From Amycolatopsis lurida (GTDB taxonomy: Bacteria > Actinomycetota > Actinomycetes > Mycobacteriales > Pseudonocardiaceae), in assembly GCF_900105055.1 (NCBI RefSeq), contig NZ_FNTA01000004.1, forward strand, positions 5,239,501 to 5,303,500: a DNA stretch of 64,000 nucleotides, written 5' to 3'. The translations under genes and the position numbers were made by a program. The notes under the pieces are model-generated. The model had not been told where the DNA came from, searched no databases, and saw only the letters and a program-made list of their open reading frames with translations. Each line of letters starts with the position of its first letter. Position 1 is the first letter of the stretch. Positions 11,633 to 19,740 of this stretch are shown here, piece by piece.

Positions 11633-12175
11633 GTGAAAGGAACGGAACCGGACGAAGAGCAGCTCGTCCGCCGCACGGCCAAAGGTGACCGCGCGGCGTT
11701 CGAGGAGCTCTACCGCCGCACGTCGCCGTGGCTGGCCGTCCGCCTGCGCCGTCGCTGCGCCGATGACCAGATCGTCGCCGAGGTGATGCAGGAGACCTAC
11801 CTCGCGGTCTGGCGTGCGGCGGGCGCGTTCGCCGGTTCCGCCGTCGGCGGGAGCGCCGTGGGCTGGCTGTGGACGATCGCCGCGCGGCGGCTGGTCGACG
11901 CCTTCCGCCGCCGGGCGCGGCACGCGCAGCCGTTGCCGGTCGCGGAAACCACCGTCGCGCCCGCCGCCGAGGAGGAGGCGCTGGCCGGTGCGGTCGGTGA
12001 CCACGTCGGCGACGCGCTGCGACGCCTCGCTCCCGAACTCCGTCAGGTCCTGCAGGCGATGGTGCTCGACGGGCTGACCGTCCGTGAGACCGCGGTCCTG
12101 CTCGGCCTGCCGGAAGGAACCGTCAAAACCCGCGCCAGGCGGGCTCGGATCGCGATGCGGGAGGCGCTGTCGTGA
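11633..12175 (+). CDS. ECF-type RNA polymerase sigma factor
   Basis: 180 residues from GTG 11633; a TTG at 11624 is an in-frame alternative. Region 2 (AFEELYRRTSPWLAVRLRRR and VMQETYLAVWRA) binds core polymerase and the -10 element. Region 4 (LPEGTVKTRARRARIAMREA, near residues 155-178) reads the -35. Region 3 is absent, as in ECF sigmas. First gene of five with 4-base stop/start overlaps through to 15747; the next gene encodes a zinc-finger anti-sigma membrane protein. A matching promoter sits immediately upstream. Confidence 0.93.
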   Translation: MKGTEPDEEQLVRRTAKGDRAAFEELYRRTSPWLAVRLRRRCADDQIVAEVMQETYLAVWRAAGAFAGSAVGGSAVGWLWTIAARRLVDAFRRRARHAQPLPVAETTVAPAAEEEALAGAVGDHVGDALRRLAPELRQVLQAMVLDGLTVRETAVLLGLPEGTVKTRARRARIAMREALS

Positions 12176-12987
12176 ACAAGGAACACGTGTCCGAACAGCT
12201 CCTCGCCGGTTACGTCCGCGGGGACGACGGGTTGGCCGGTGACGAGGTCTGGGCGGTCGAAGCCCATCTCGAAGCGTGCGCGGAATGCCGGGGGAGGCTG
12301 TCCGCGCTCAGCCTTCCGACGGTGTCGGCGCTGGTGGACGACGTCTGGGCTGGGCTGGGGCCGAAGCTCGCCGAAGCGGGGCCGAGCCCGATGCGGAGGC
12401 GGTGGACCGGACGGTTGCACACCTGGGTGACGCCGGTGATGTTGCCGTGGCTGGTGATGATCGTCCTGATCCCGGCACTGGGCTTCCTGCTGGACTCGCT
12501 CGGGTTCACCGGGTCCAGGGGCTACTCGTTCGTCCAGCTCTTCTCACCGGTGCTGCCGGTGCTCGGCGTCGCGGTGTCGTGGGCGAAGGGGCTCGATCCC
12601 GCGTACGAACTCGTCACTTCCACGCCGAGGGCCGGGCTCTACCTGCTGCTGCGCCGGACGACGGCGGTCCTGGCCGTCGTGTTGCCGATACAAGGCTTTT
12701 CGAGCTGGCTCGGCGGCGGCGGATTCGGGCTCGGCCTCCTGCCGAGTCTCGCCTTCACCACCGGGACGCTCGCGCTCGGCGGCGTGATCGGGGTGGTGCG
12801 GGCGGCCTACGTCCTCACCGGGGTCTGGATGGCGGTGATCCTGGCGCCCGCGGTGGCTTCGCAAGGGCGCGCCACCGCGCTCGAACCCCGGCTGCTCCCG
12901 GTGTGGGGCGCGATCTTCGCGCTGACCGCGGTCGTGGTGGTGCTCCGGCGGAGCGTCTTCGGCCTGCTCACCGGATCCGAACGATGA
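12172..12987 (+). CDS. zf-HC2 anti-sigma factor-like membrane protein
   Basis: 271 residues. The N-terminus carries the zinc-binding anti-sigma signature HLEACAEC (H-x3-C-x2-C, about residues 33-40). Next is a linker and roughly six hydrophobic segments (for example LPWLVMIVLIPALGFLLDSL), more membrane than most anti-sigmas need. It probably holds the sigma factor at the membrane until a signal, perhaps cell-envelope stress or ABC-transporter load, releases it. The GTG start overlaps the sigma stop (GTGA). Confidence 0.87.
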   Translation: MNKEHVSEQLLAGYVRGDDGLAGDEVWAVEAHLEACAECRGRLSALSLPTVSALVDDVWAGLGPKLAEAGPSPMRRRWTGRLHTWVTPVMLPWLVMIVLIPALGFLLDSLGFTGSRGYSFVQLFSPVLPVLGVAVSWAKGLDPAYELVTSTPRAGLYLLLRRTTAVLAVVLPIQGFSSWLGGGGFGLGLLPSLAFTTGTLALGGVIGVVRAAYVLTGVWMAVILAPAVASQGRATALEPRLLPVWGAIFALTAVVVVLRRSVFGLLTGSER

Positions 12988-13001
12988 ACGAAGGGGAGAA
13001 C

Positions 13002-13808
13002 ATGATGCGTGCTGTCGGGGCCGCGGAGGTCGCACCGACGACCTACGCGTGGCAGATCAAGGCGGAAGGACTGAAGGTCCGGGTCGGCAAACGCAAGTTC
13101 GCCGTGAACGGGCTCGACCTGGAACTCGGCACGGGGGTGCACGGTCTGCTCGGCCCGAACGGGGCCGGGAAGACCACGCTGATCCGGGCACTGGCGACGG
13201 TGCTCCGGCCGGCGGAGGGAGGGCTGGCGCTGCTCGGTGAATCCGTCGGGGGATTCACCGATCAGCGCAGCCTGCGCCGCCGTATCGGCTACCTGCCGCA
13301 GAACTTCGGTTTCTACAAGCGATTCACCGTCCGCGAGTTCGTCGAGTACATCGCCTGGCTCAAAGAGATGTCCAAAGAGGACATCCCGGCCGCGGTGCAG
13401 CGGTCGATCGAACGGGTCGGCCTCGCCGACCGGGCCGACGACCGGATGAAGACGCTGTCCGGCGGCATGGTGCGACGGGTCGGGATCGCGCAGGCGATCG
13501 TGAACGACCCGGACATCCTCCTGTTGGACGAGCCGACCGCCGGGCTCGACCCGGCACAGCGCGTCCGCTTCCGCGATCTCCTGCAGGAAATCGGCCGCGA
13601 CGCCTGCGTCGTCGTCTCGACGCATCTCGTCGAAGACGTCGCGACCGCCTGCACCGACGTCGTCCTGTTCGAAAACGGGAAACTCGTCTTCCAGGGGACA
13701 CCGGACGAACTGGCCGCGGCCGGGAGCGAGGAGTACGTCGGCGACAGCCCGATCGAGCGCGGTTACTCGGCGCTGCTCGGGCACGAGCCGGGGAGGGGGA
13801 ACTGGTGA
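13002..13808 (+). CDS. ABC transporter ATP-binding protein
   Basis: 268 residues. Walker A GPNGAGKTT, Q-loop GYLPQNFGF, signature LSGGM, Walker B ILLLDEPTAGLDP and switch His STHLVED are all present, so the ATPase should be active. An ATG at 12984 overlaps the upstream stop (ATGA), but GGGGAG (12993-12998) fits the ATGs at 13002 or 13005 better; all are in frame. It pairs with the two downstream membrane proteins as an exporter-type (ABC-2-like) transporter encoded with its own sigma/anti-sigma pair. Confidence 0.93.
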   Translation: MMRAVGAAEVAPTTYAWQIKAEGLKVRVGKRKFAVNGLDLELGTGVHGLLGPNGAGKTTLIRALATVLRPAEGGLALLGESVGGFTDQRSLRRRIGYLPQNFGFYKRFTVREFVEYIAWLKEMSKEDIPAAVQRSIERVGLADRADDRMKTLSGGMVRRVGIAQAIVNDPDILLLDEPTAGLDPAQRVRFRDLLQEIGRDACVVVSTHLVEDVATACTDVVLFENGKLVFQGTPDELAAAGSEEYVGDSPIERGYSALLGHEPGRGNW

Positions 13809-15178
13809 ACACGCGTGTCCTGCGGACCGAGCTCCGCCGTTCCATCGCCCCCTGGGCGACGCTCGCCATTCTCGTCGTCGCGTTCGGGTTCCTGTATTCG
13901 TTCAGTGGTCCGTGGTCGAAGCCGCCGCTCGCCTGGGACGAGAACTGGGTGCCCGCCGCGAAGTGGAGCCGGTTCCTGCTGGTCTTCCTGGTGCCGATCG
14001 CGATCGGTGCGGGGGTCATCCAAGGCATGCGGGACAGCCGGTCCGGGATGGCCGAACTCCTCACCACGATGCCGCGGCCCGGCCGGCACCGCGCCGCGAA
14101 ACTCGCCGGTGCGGTGGGCGGCCTGCTGGTGCTGGGCTATCTGCTGATCTTCGCCGCCGGCGCCGTGCAAGTGCTCTTCAGCGGCGCGTTCTTCACCTTC
14201 GGCTGGCTGCCGATCGTCGTGGTCGGCGTGCTCGCGATGCTCGCGGGGGCCTGGATCGGGTTGGGGATCGGCCGGTTGCTGCCGCATCCGCTGACCGCGC
14301 CCGCGGTGGCCGTCGCCGCTCTCGTGACCATGCTCTTGCTGCAGATCGGTGGGTCGCAGGGCAGCGTGCTCGTGGGCGCTTTTCCGGCCTGGGCCCACTC
14401 GCTCTCTCCCGCGATGGACGTCACCAACGATCCGTTCACCACCACCGCGAGCCGGGTGGATCTCGGCCAGGGGGTCTGGCTCGCCGGGCTGGCCGCGACC
14501 GGATTCCTCATGCTGGCGGCTCACTCCAGGCGGTCGAAGGCGCTCTCCGTCGTTCCCGCGCTGGTGGCGGTCGCGATCGCGATACCCATCCTGCCCGCGA
14601 CCTACGCCGAGGCCAAGACCGTCGACCCGCGTGCGACGGCGATGGTCTGCGACGGCCCGGTCTGTGTTCCTCGTATGCTCGAACCCGACCTCGCCCGTAT
14701 CGCCGGGCCTGGCAAAGAAGCGTTGCGGCTCTTGGGAACACTGCCGGACGCACCGGTCAGGGTCGCGGCCTTGAACCGGTGGCTGGACTACGACGAGATG
14801 CCGCCGCGCACCGCCGACACCATTTATGTGGACCTGGTGGATTGGTCCATTCGTTCGGTCGTGAATTCGGACGACCTGACTCGGACACTGGTCGCCGGCG
14901 CCGGGACACCGACCTGTTACAGCCTCCATAGTGGCGACAGGTCCTTCCTGGACGAACTGATCGCGAGGTCGATCACGTCGAGCTGGTTCCTCGGTGAGTG
15001 GAAATTGCTCAGGGGCTCGTGGCTGAGCGAAGAGAAGAAGAACGAGGTCCTCCGCGCTTGGGAGACCTTCCGTGCCCTTCCGCCCGATGTCCAGCGAGAG
15101 CGGATCATCGCACAGCGGAAGGCCGGTCTGACCTGTCAGGGCAACCAGCTCGACATCCTCCTCGGCGGCGCCCGATGA
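13805..15178 (+). CDS. ABC transporter membrane subunit with extracytoplasmic domain
   Basis: 457 residues. The first 270 hold about six membrane helices and resemble an ABC-2 permease (LEDRTELRRSIAP-like start, then PWATLAILVVAFGFLYSF). The remaining 190 are soluble and unrecognised; two Cys pairs (MVCDGPVCVP and TCYSL/LTCQGN) suggest a disulfide-stabilised external domain. GTG start overlaps the ATPase stop (GTGA). Substrate unknown. Confidence 0.75.
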   Translation: MNTRVLRTELRRSIAPWATLAILVVAFGFLYSFSGPWSKPPLAWDENWVPAAKWSRFLLVFLVPIAIGAGVIQGMRDSRSGMAELLTTMPRPGRHRAAKLAGAVGGLLVLGYLLIFAAGAVQVLFSGAFFTFGWLPIVVVGVLAMLAGAWIGLGIGRLLPHPLTAPAVAVAALVTMLLLQIGGSQGSVLVGAFPAWAHSLSPAMDVTNDPFTTTASRVDLGQGVWLAGLAATGFLMLAAHSRRSKALSVVPALVAVAIAIPILPATYAEAKTVDPRATAMVCDGPVCVPRMLEPDLARIAGPGKEALRLLGTLPDAPVRVAALNRWLDYDEMPPRTADTIYVDLVDWSIRSVVNSDDLTRTLVAGAGTPTCYSLHSGDRSFLDELIARSITSSWFLGEWKLLRGSWLSEEKKNEVLRAWETFRALPPDVQRERIIAQRKAGLTCQGNQLDILLGGAR

Positions 15179-15747
15179 GGTGGGCGGCGCTGTACGCGCG
15201 CTCGCGCGCCATGCCCGCGTCGTTCGCGGCGCTCGTGGTGAGCATGGCGGTGATCTGGTTCTTGGCGCGCGACCGCTGGTCGGAGATCCCGGTTTCCCTG
15301 GCGCTCCTGGTGGCGATCGCGGTGACCGCCGTCGGCCTCGGCGGGCAGGACATCGATCTCGACCGGACCGCCGCGATCCGCTGGGCGCCTCGTCGCGTCG
15401 TCCATCTCCTGCTGATCGGCGGCCTCGGCATCGGTGCCGTGCTGCTGCCACGGCTGTGGGAAGCGGAGCGGGTCCCGGTGGAGATCATCGTGCGGAACGC
15501 GAGCGGACTGCTCGGTCTCGCCGGGATCGCCGCGGTGCTGTTCGGCGGGGCCTTCGGGTGGACGTTGCCGCTGGCCGGGTTCGCGGTCGCGTTCGTGGTC
15601 TCGGCCACCACGTCGAGTACGGAGAGCGCGCAGCTGGTGATCACTTGGCCCTTCCAGCCCGCCGGAGTCGCCGAAGCCACGTGGACCGCCGTGGTGCTCG
15701 CCGTGACCGGTTTGGGGACCTATTCGGTCTACGGTGCCCGTCGCTGA
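15175..15747 (+). CDS. membrane protein, last gene of sigma/ABC operon
   Basis: 190 residues, five or six hydrophobic segments (FAALVVSMAVIWFLARD; VHLLLIGGLGIGAVLLPRLW; WTAVVLAVTGLGTYSVY). No named domain recognised; by position it is the second membrane subunit of the transporter. The start ATG 15175 was chosen for its ATGA overlap with the upstream stop; the frame is open further up but not protein-like. Its stop codon is the first part of the terminator stem. Confidence 0.75.
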   Translation: MRWAALYARSRAMPASFAALVVSMAVIWFLARDRWSEIPVSLALLVAIAVTAVGLGGQDIDLDRTAAIRWAPRRVVHLLLIGGLGIGAVLLPRLWEAERVPVEIIVRNASGLLGLAGIAAVLFGGAFGWTLPLAGFAVAFVVSATTSSTESAQLVITWPFQPAGVAEATWTAVVLAVTGLGTYSVYGARR

Positions 15748-15788
15748 AAGGGTCGTTCCTGACGTTCTTCGTCAGGAACGACCCTTTC
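15746..15788. terminator. bidirectional hairpin terminator (19-bp perfect stem)
   Basis: Arms 15746-15764 and 15770-15788 pair perfectly around a 5-base TTCTT loop. The last two bases of the operon's stop codon are part of the left arm. It serves both the sigma/ABC operon and the convergent PPOX gene. Confidence 0.8.
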
Positions 15789-15798
15789 ACTTCCCCGG

Positions 15799-16209
15799 TC
15801 AGACGTTTCGGTTGTGCGGAACGAGATCGAGCGGGTCGTGGTCCGGGTCGTCGACACCGAGGCTGATGATCCGCGACGGGTGGATCCGGATCACCGCGCC
15901 GTCGAGATGGCCGTCGGGGGTCCGGGCGCCGGTCAGCGCCTCGGCGCGGCCGCGGATCTCGAGGCAGCGGATCCTCGGCGGGTCCTGCGAGGGCATGTCG
16001 TCCACCACGAACGCGGCCTGCCCGTTGGCGGCCACGTTCCGGAACTTCTTGCTCTTCGCCAGTTCGTAGCCGGTGATGTCGATCGTCCGGGTCTCCGGGT
16101 TGTAGGCGTAACCGACGGGGCTGACCTGCAGCGTGCCGTCCGGCTGCGCCGTCGCGAGCCGCCCGAGACCTTGGGTGGCGAGGTAGTCGAGTTCCGCTTC
16201 ACTGAACAT
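15799..16209 (-). CDS. PPOX-class (F420- or FMN-binding) split-barrel protein
   Basis: 136 residues of the pyridoxamine-5'-phosphate-oxidase-like split barrel (LDYLATQGLGRLATAQPDGT, then PVGYAYNPETRTIDI and FRNVAANGQAAFVVDD). Actinobacterial members of this size often bind F420 and reduce unknown substrates. Monocistronic and convergent with the sigma/ABC operon. A GGAGGT lies 17 bases from the ATG, too far to be a convincing ribosome site. Confidence 0.85.
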   Translation of the reverse strand: MFSEAELDYLATQGLGRLATAQPDGTLQVSPVGYAYNPETRTIDITGYELAKSKKFRNVAANGQAAFVVDDMPSQDPPRIRCLEIRGRAEALTGARTPDGHLDGAVIRIHPSRIISLGVDDPDHDPLDLVPHNRNV

Positions 16210-16351
16210 GGAAATCAGTGTGCGACCTCCACTTTGCTAGAGGTCAAGAGCCAATCCTGCTGCGCGCCGGTCGCCGATCGGTTCTCCCGTCGGTCGGTTT
16301 CGTAAGCCGATTGGGGCATCGCCCGGAAGTGTGGCGAAGTAACCTGACCGG

Positions 16352-17056
16352 GTGGCCGAAACCGCCCAGAGCACCGAAGCCCCGGAGCATGCTGCCCGCC
16401 CTCTGCCGCCGTACGTGCCCAGGCTCGCTTTCGCGGGCGGACTCGTGCTCACGGGCGTGGTGCTGATCATGACCGTCGGGATGAACCGGCCGGGAGGCGA
16501 GGAGCCCCCTCCGCCGGCTCAGCCCCAGCCCGCGCTCGCGGTTCCCGACCAGAAGCCGCAGCCGGGGGTGGCGACGCCGCGTGCGGGGCTCGCCGCGCCA
16601 CCCGACCGGCCCACCGTTTCCGACGCGGCCGAATTGGAGACCTGGGCGAAACGGGTGGCGGCGAAGACGCGGCTCTCCTTCGCCGACCTGTCCGCCTACG
16701 GCCGGGCCGAGATGTGGCTCCGGCGGCAGAAGCCGGGTTGCCACCTCTCGTGGGCGACTCTCGCCGGGATCTCCCACGTCGAAACGGCGCAGGGCAGGCC
16801 CGGCCCGATCACGCTCCCGGCCGACGTCTGGGCCAAGCACTCCGCCCGGGCCAGGAGCGACGGGAAGCACCCGGATCCGAAGGACCTCGACGACGCCGCC
16901 TTCGCCACCGCCCGCTACCTGTGCGCCGCCGGTGACGACGTCGCCACCCCGGACGGCTGGTGGAAGTCGATGCGGGTGTTCAACCCGTCGGTGCCCTACG
17001 TCCAGGAGGTCTTCAGCGCGGCCGACACCTACGCGGACGCCAGCGTCGCGCCCTGA
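16352..17056 (+). CDS. membrane-anchored lytic transglycosylase-like protein
   Basis: 234 residues: short cytoplasmic head, one helix (LAFAGGLVLTGVVLIMTVGM, about 30-50), Pro-rich linker, then a transglycosylase-type core (GCHLSWATLAGISHVETAQG, catalytic Glu in SHVET; AFATARYLCAAG). It is a shorter paralogue of the protein at 22294 and stands between mazG and eno, the place of lpqU in mycobacteria. GTG start six bases after TAACCT (16340-16345): probably leaderless. Its last 28 bases overlap the opposing flavoprotein gene. Confidence 0.8.
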   Translation: MAETAQSTEAPEHAARPLPPYVPRLAFAGGLVLTGVVLIMTVGMNRPGGEEPPPPAQPQPALAVPDQKPQPGVATPRAGLAAPPDRPTVSDAAELETWAKRVAAKTRLSFADLSAYGRAEMWLRRQKPGCHLSWATLAGISHVETAQGRPGPITLPADVWAKHSARARSDGKHPDPKDLDDAAFATARYLCAAGDDVATPDGWWKSMRVFNPSVPYVQEVFSAADTYADASVAP

Positions 17057-17937
17057 TCCTCGAGCACCAGATCGAAGTTGAGCGCCGCCGCCATCCGGTA
17101 GGCGTCGCCCGCGGCGACGACCAGCTGCGCCATCGGATCGACGACGTTCCCCGCCGCCCAGACACCGTCCACGTTCGTGCGGCCCTGCGCGTCCACCGCG
17201 ATCGAGCCGCTTTCGGTGCGCGCGCAGCCGATCTGGGCGAGAAGCCGGTCGTGCGGGACGAACTTCGGGCCGACGAACACGACATCGCGTTCGACGAATT
17301 CCCCGTCGACGAGCCGGACGCCGGTCAGCCGGTCGTCTTCGACGGCGAGCTCGGACACCTTCCCGTCGACGATCCGGATGCCCAGCCCGGTCAGCTTCGC
17401 CCGGTCTTCGGCCGAGAGCTGCTGCGTATGCGTGAAGAAGGTCAAGTCCTTGCTCCACTGCCAGACGATCAGCGCCTGGTGGACCGATTTCTCCGAGGTG
17501 GCGAGCACCCCGAAACGCTGATCGCGCACCTCCCAGCCGTGGCAGTACGGGCAGTGCAGGACGTCGGCGCCGAACCGCTCCGCGACGCCGGGGATCTCCG
17601 GCAGTTCGTCGGACAGCCCGGTGGTCACCACGATCCGGCGACCGCGGATGACCCGGCCGCTCGCCAGTTCCACCGCCTTGTCGTGGCGTAGCCGGTGGAC
17701 GACGTCCTCGACGATCTCAACGCCGTACGCGCGGACTTCGTCACGGCCTATTTCCAGGAGTTCTTTGGGGGGAATGCCGTCCCTGGTCAGGAAACCGTGC
17801 GCGTGCGCGGCGGGCGCGTTGCGCGGGGTGCCGCCGTCGATCACGACGACTTCGCGCCGTGCCCTGCCCAGCACCAAAGCCGCGCTGAGACCCGCGACGC
17901 CACCACCGATGATCACCACGTCGTATTCGTTGTTCAT
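17029..17937 (-). CDS. FAD/NAD(P)-dependent oxidoreductase with CPYC redox motif
   Basis: 302 residues from ATG 17937, where the dinucleotide fold begins (YDVVIIGGGVAGLSAALV). A redox pair lies in LHCPYCHGWE (about residue 128-137) and the FAD-binding close GVWAAGNVVD near 270. The C-P-Y-C-H-G arrangement, unlike the CATC of thioredoxin reductase, is shared with dithiol oxidases such as GliT, HlmI and DepH, so a small-molecule dithiol substrate is possible but unproven. Divergent from an XRE-cupin regulator; 3' end overlaps the transglycosylase gene by 28 bp. Confidence 0.88.
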   Translation of the reverse strand: MNNEYDVVIIGGGVAGLSAALVLGRARREVVVIDGGTPRNAPAAHAHGFLTRDGIPPKELLEIGRDEVRAYGVEIVEDVVHRLRHDKAVELASGRVIRGRRIVVTTGLSDELPEIPGVAERFGADVLHCPYCHGWEVRDQRFGVLATSEKSVHQALIVWQWSKDLTFFTHTQQLSAEDRAKLTGLGIRIVDGKVSELAVEDDRLTGVRLVDGEFVERDVVFVGPKFVPHDRLLAQIGCARTESGSIAVDAQGRTNVDGVWAAGNVVDPMAQLVVAAGDAYRMAAALNFDLVLEDQGATLASA

Positions 17938-17959
17938 GGTGCCGAGCATCCGGATTTCC

Positions 17960-17997
17960 GGCAAAGTTGGCAAAGTTCATTGCCGATTTGGCAAACT
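17960..17997. promoter_or_regulatory. tandem GGCAAA operator repeats
   Basis: GGCAAAGTT occurs twice in direct tandem (17960-17968, 17969-17977) and again as GGCAAACT at 17990-17997, with an inverted TTGCC at 17980-17984. The cluster fills the 67-bp gap between the divergent flavoprotein and XRE-cupin genes and is the natural binding site of that regulator. Confidence 0.5.
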
Positions 17998-18004
17998 GAT
18001 AGTC

Positions 18005-18574
18005 ATGCAGGACATCGAACGGCGGCTCGCCGAGGTCGGCCCGAAGCTCAAGCAGCTCCGCAAGGAACGCGGCACCACCCTCTCCGCGCTCTCGGAAGCG
18101 ACGGGGATCTCCGCCAGTACGCTCTCGCGGCTCGAATCGGGCACCCGGAAGGCCACGCTGGAACTGTTGCTCACGTTGTCGGCGGCGCATCAGGTGCCGC
18201 TCGACGAACTGGTCGGCGAACCCGAGCCCGCCGACCCGCGAGTCCGGATGAAACCGCAGAAATTCGGCAGGTTCACCGCCTGGGCGCTGACCGCGCAGCC
18301 CGGCCAGCCGCAGGCGTTCAAACTGTTGATCCCGGTCGAAGACATCGAGCCCGTACAGCGCACGCACGAGGGCTACGAGTGGATGTACGTCCTCAGCGGA
18401 CGGCTGCGGGCGCTGCTCGGCGACCGCGACTTCACGATGGGGCCCGGCGAGGCCGCGGAGTTCGACACGCGGGTGCCGCACTGGTTCGGCAGCGCGGGGC
18501 CGGGGCCGGTGGAGCTGCTGGTGCTGTTCGGCAAGCAGGGCGAGCGGGCCCACCTGCGGGCCAGGTCGAAGTGA
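18005..18574 (+). CDS. XRE regulator with C-terminal cupin
   Basis: 189 residues from ATG 18005. The helix-turn-helix spans about 12-66 (LKQLRKERGTTLSALSEATG, ISASTLSRLESG). A cupin sensor occupies about 110-180 (HEGYEWMYVLSGRLRALLGD, then GEAAEFDTRVPHWFG). This architecture is a one-component repressor whose cupin binds a small ligand. Divergent from the CPYC flavoprotein, across the GGCAAA repeats. Confidence 0.9.
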   Translation: MQDIERRLAEVGPKLKQLRKERGTTLSALSEATGISASTLSRLESGTRKATLELLLTLSAAHQVPLDELVGEPEPADPRVRMKPQKFGRFTAWALTAQPGQPQAFKLLIPVEDIEPVQRTHEGYEWMYVLSGRLRALLGDRDFTMGPGEAAEFDTRVPHWFGSAGPGPVELLVLFGKQGERAHLRARSK

Positions 18575-18575
18575 G

Positions 18576-18592
18576 AGCAAAGGTCCCTTGCT
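18576..18592. terminator. short imperfect hairpin, AGCAAAGGTCCCTTGCT
   Basis: A 17-base near-palindrome that begins on the stop codon of the XRE-cupin gene, between convergent genes. The same 17 bases recur at 62242-62258 as one arm of a longer hairpin. Weak as a terminator by itself. Confidence 0.4.
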
Positions 18593-18604
18593 CCCGCCGC
18601 CGGG

Positions 18605-19018
18605 TCAGTCGCGCAACGCGATCCGCGCGCTGACCTCGCTGATCGCTTCCAGATACTCCGGGATCGGGTGCATCGCCGACGCTATCCGCATCTGCGCGAG
18701 CGCCTCGGTCAGCCTGCCGAGGCGCTGGAGTGTCCGCCCGAGCACGAACCGCGCGTAATGATCGGTGGGGTCCAGCTCCAGCACCCGGGTGAAGGCGCGT
18801 TCGGCCCGCCGTAACTGCGCGGAGTGGAAGTACGCGCGGCCTGCCAGCAACTGAACACTCGGTTTGTCGGTTTCGTCCTCCAGCAAGGGCTCGAGGGCCT
18901 TGAGGGCGTCGAGCGGCCTGCGGCTTTCGACCAGGGCTTCCGCCCGTCGGAAGGCACGGAACCGAGACTCGCCGGACGAGTCCTCACCGGGTTCTGGGGC
19001 GGGTTCGGCATCCATCAT
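18605..19018 (-). CDS. tetratricopeptide repeat protein
   Basis: 137 residues from ATG 19018 (GGAG six bases upstream; a GTG at 19030 is in frame). After an acidic N-terminus there are about three TPR helix pairs (RAEALVESRRPLDALKALEP, AYFHSAQLRRAERAFTRVLE, ARFVLGRTLQRLGRLTEALA). TPRs bind partner proteins; no enzymatic domain is present and the partner is unknown. TATCGT lies 10 bases before the ATG. Confidence 0.82.
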   Translation of the reverse strand: MMDAEPAPEPGEDSSGESRFRAFRRAEALVESRRPLDALKALEPLLEDETDKPSVQLLAGRAYFHSAQLRRAERAFTRVLELDPTDHYARFVLGRTLQRLGRLTEALAQMRIASAMHPIPEYLEAISEVSARIALRD

Positions 19019-19089
19019 GGTCCGCTCCACGATACGCCTGGGCAGGGTCGATCTCGACTGCTGAAACGGTCATGGTGGACTGTCCTGCC

Positions 19090-19578
19090 ATGAGCAGTGC
19101 CGAAGCGGATAGGCCCGAAAACGAGCCCGGCTACCTCGGGCTCGCGCCGTACCTCTACTACGCCGACGCCACCGAGGCGGTCGCGTGGCTGGTCAGAGTG
19201 TTCGGGTTCACCGAGGAAGTGCGCTTCGCCGACGCCTCCGGAGAGGTGTTCCAGGCCACTTTGTGCGCGGGTCCGGCCAAGATCCAGCTGGCCGGGGTCG
19301 GCCCCGAGTACTGGCAGGCGAAAGGCGTCGACGGCCCGGTCGGGCAGCTGAACATCGTGTACGTCCCCGACGTGGACGCGCAGTACGAGCGCGTCCGGGC
19401 CGCGCTCGGCGACGACGCCGACCTCGACGCGCCCCAGGATCAGCCCTACGGTGCCCGCGTGTTCACCGTCTCCGACATCGGCGGCAACAGCTGGACCTTC
19501 TGGCAGCAGTTCTCCGACACCGTCGAGCTTCCGTCGGGCTGGAAGGAAGTCCGGGCGGACGAACCGGCCACCGAATAG
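19090..19578 (+). CDS. VOC (glyoxalase/bleomycin-resistance fold) protein
   Basis: 162 residues from ATG 19090 (ATG 19072 is an in-frame alternative). Two beta-alpha-beta-beta-beta modules: PYLYYADATEAVAWLVRVFG and LNIVYVPDVDAQYERVRAAL, ending in DIGGNSWTFWQQF. The PhnB-like subgroup often lacks full metal-ligand sets, so binding or catalysis is open. Substrate unknown; stands alone before eno. Confidence 0.82.
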   Translation: MSSAEADRPENEPGYLGLAPYLYYADATEAVAWLVRVFGFTEEVRFADASGEVFQATLCAGPAKIQLAGVGPEYWQAKGVDGPVGQLNIVYVPDVDAQYERVRAALGDDADLDAPQDQPYGARVFTVSDIGGNSWTFWQQFSDTVELPSGWKEVRADEPATE

Positions 19579-19740
19579 GTACTGCGGAGCGCAGCTCCTC
19601 GGTTGAGGGTGGCGGTGGGGAGGAAGGCCGGAAAGGTCCGGTCGGCGGGCTGATGTGGCGCGTGCCTCCAACGGGTGAACTGCGGTGACGGCTAGGCTGG
19701 GCGCGGTCACCGCAGGCACAACCCACATGAGGAGCATGGC

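Noticed and set aside
12276..13001. Upstream extension of the ABC ATPase to 510 residues
   Set aside because: The extra part is the anti-sigma gene read in another frame; a ribosome site precedes 13002-13005.
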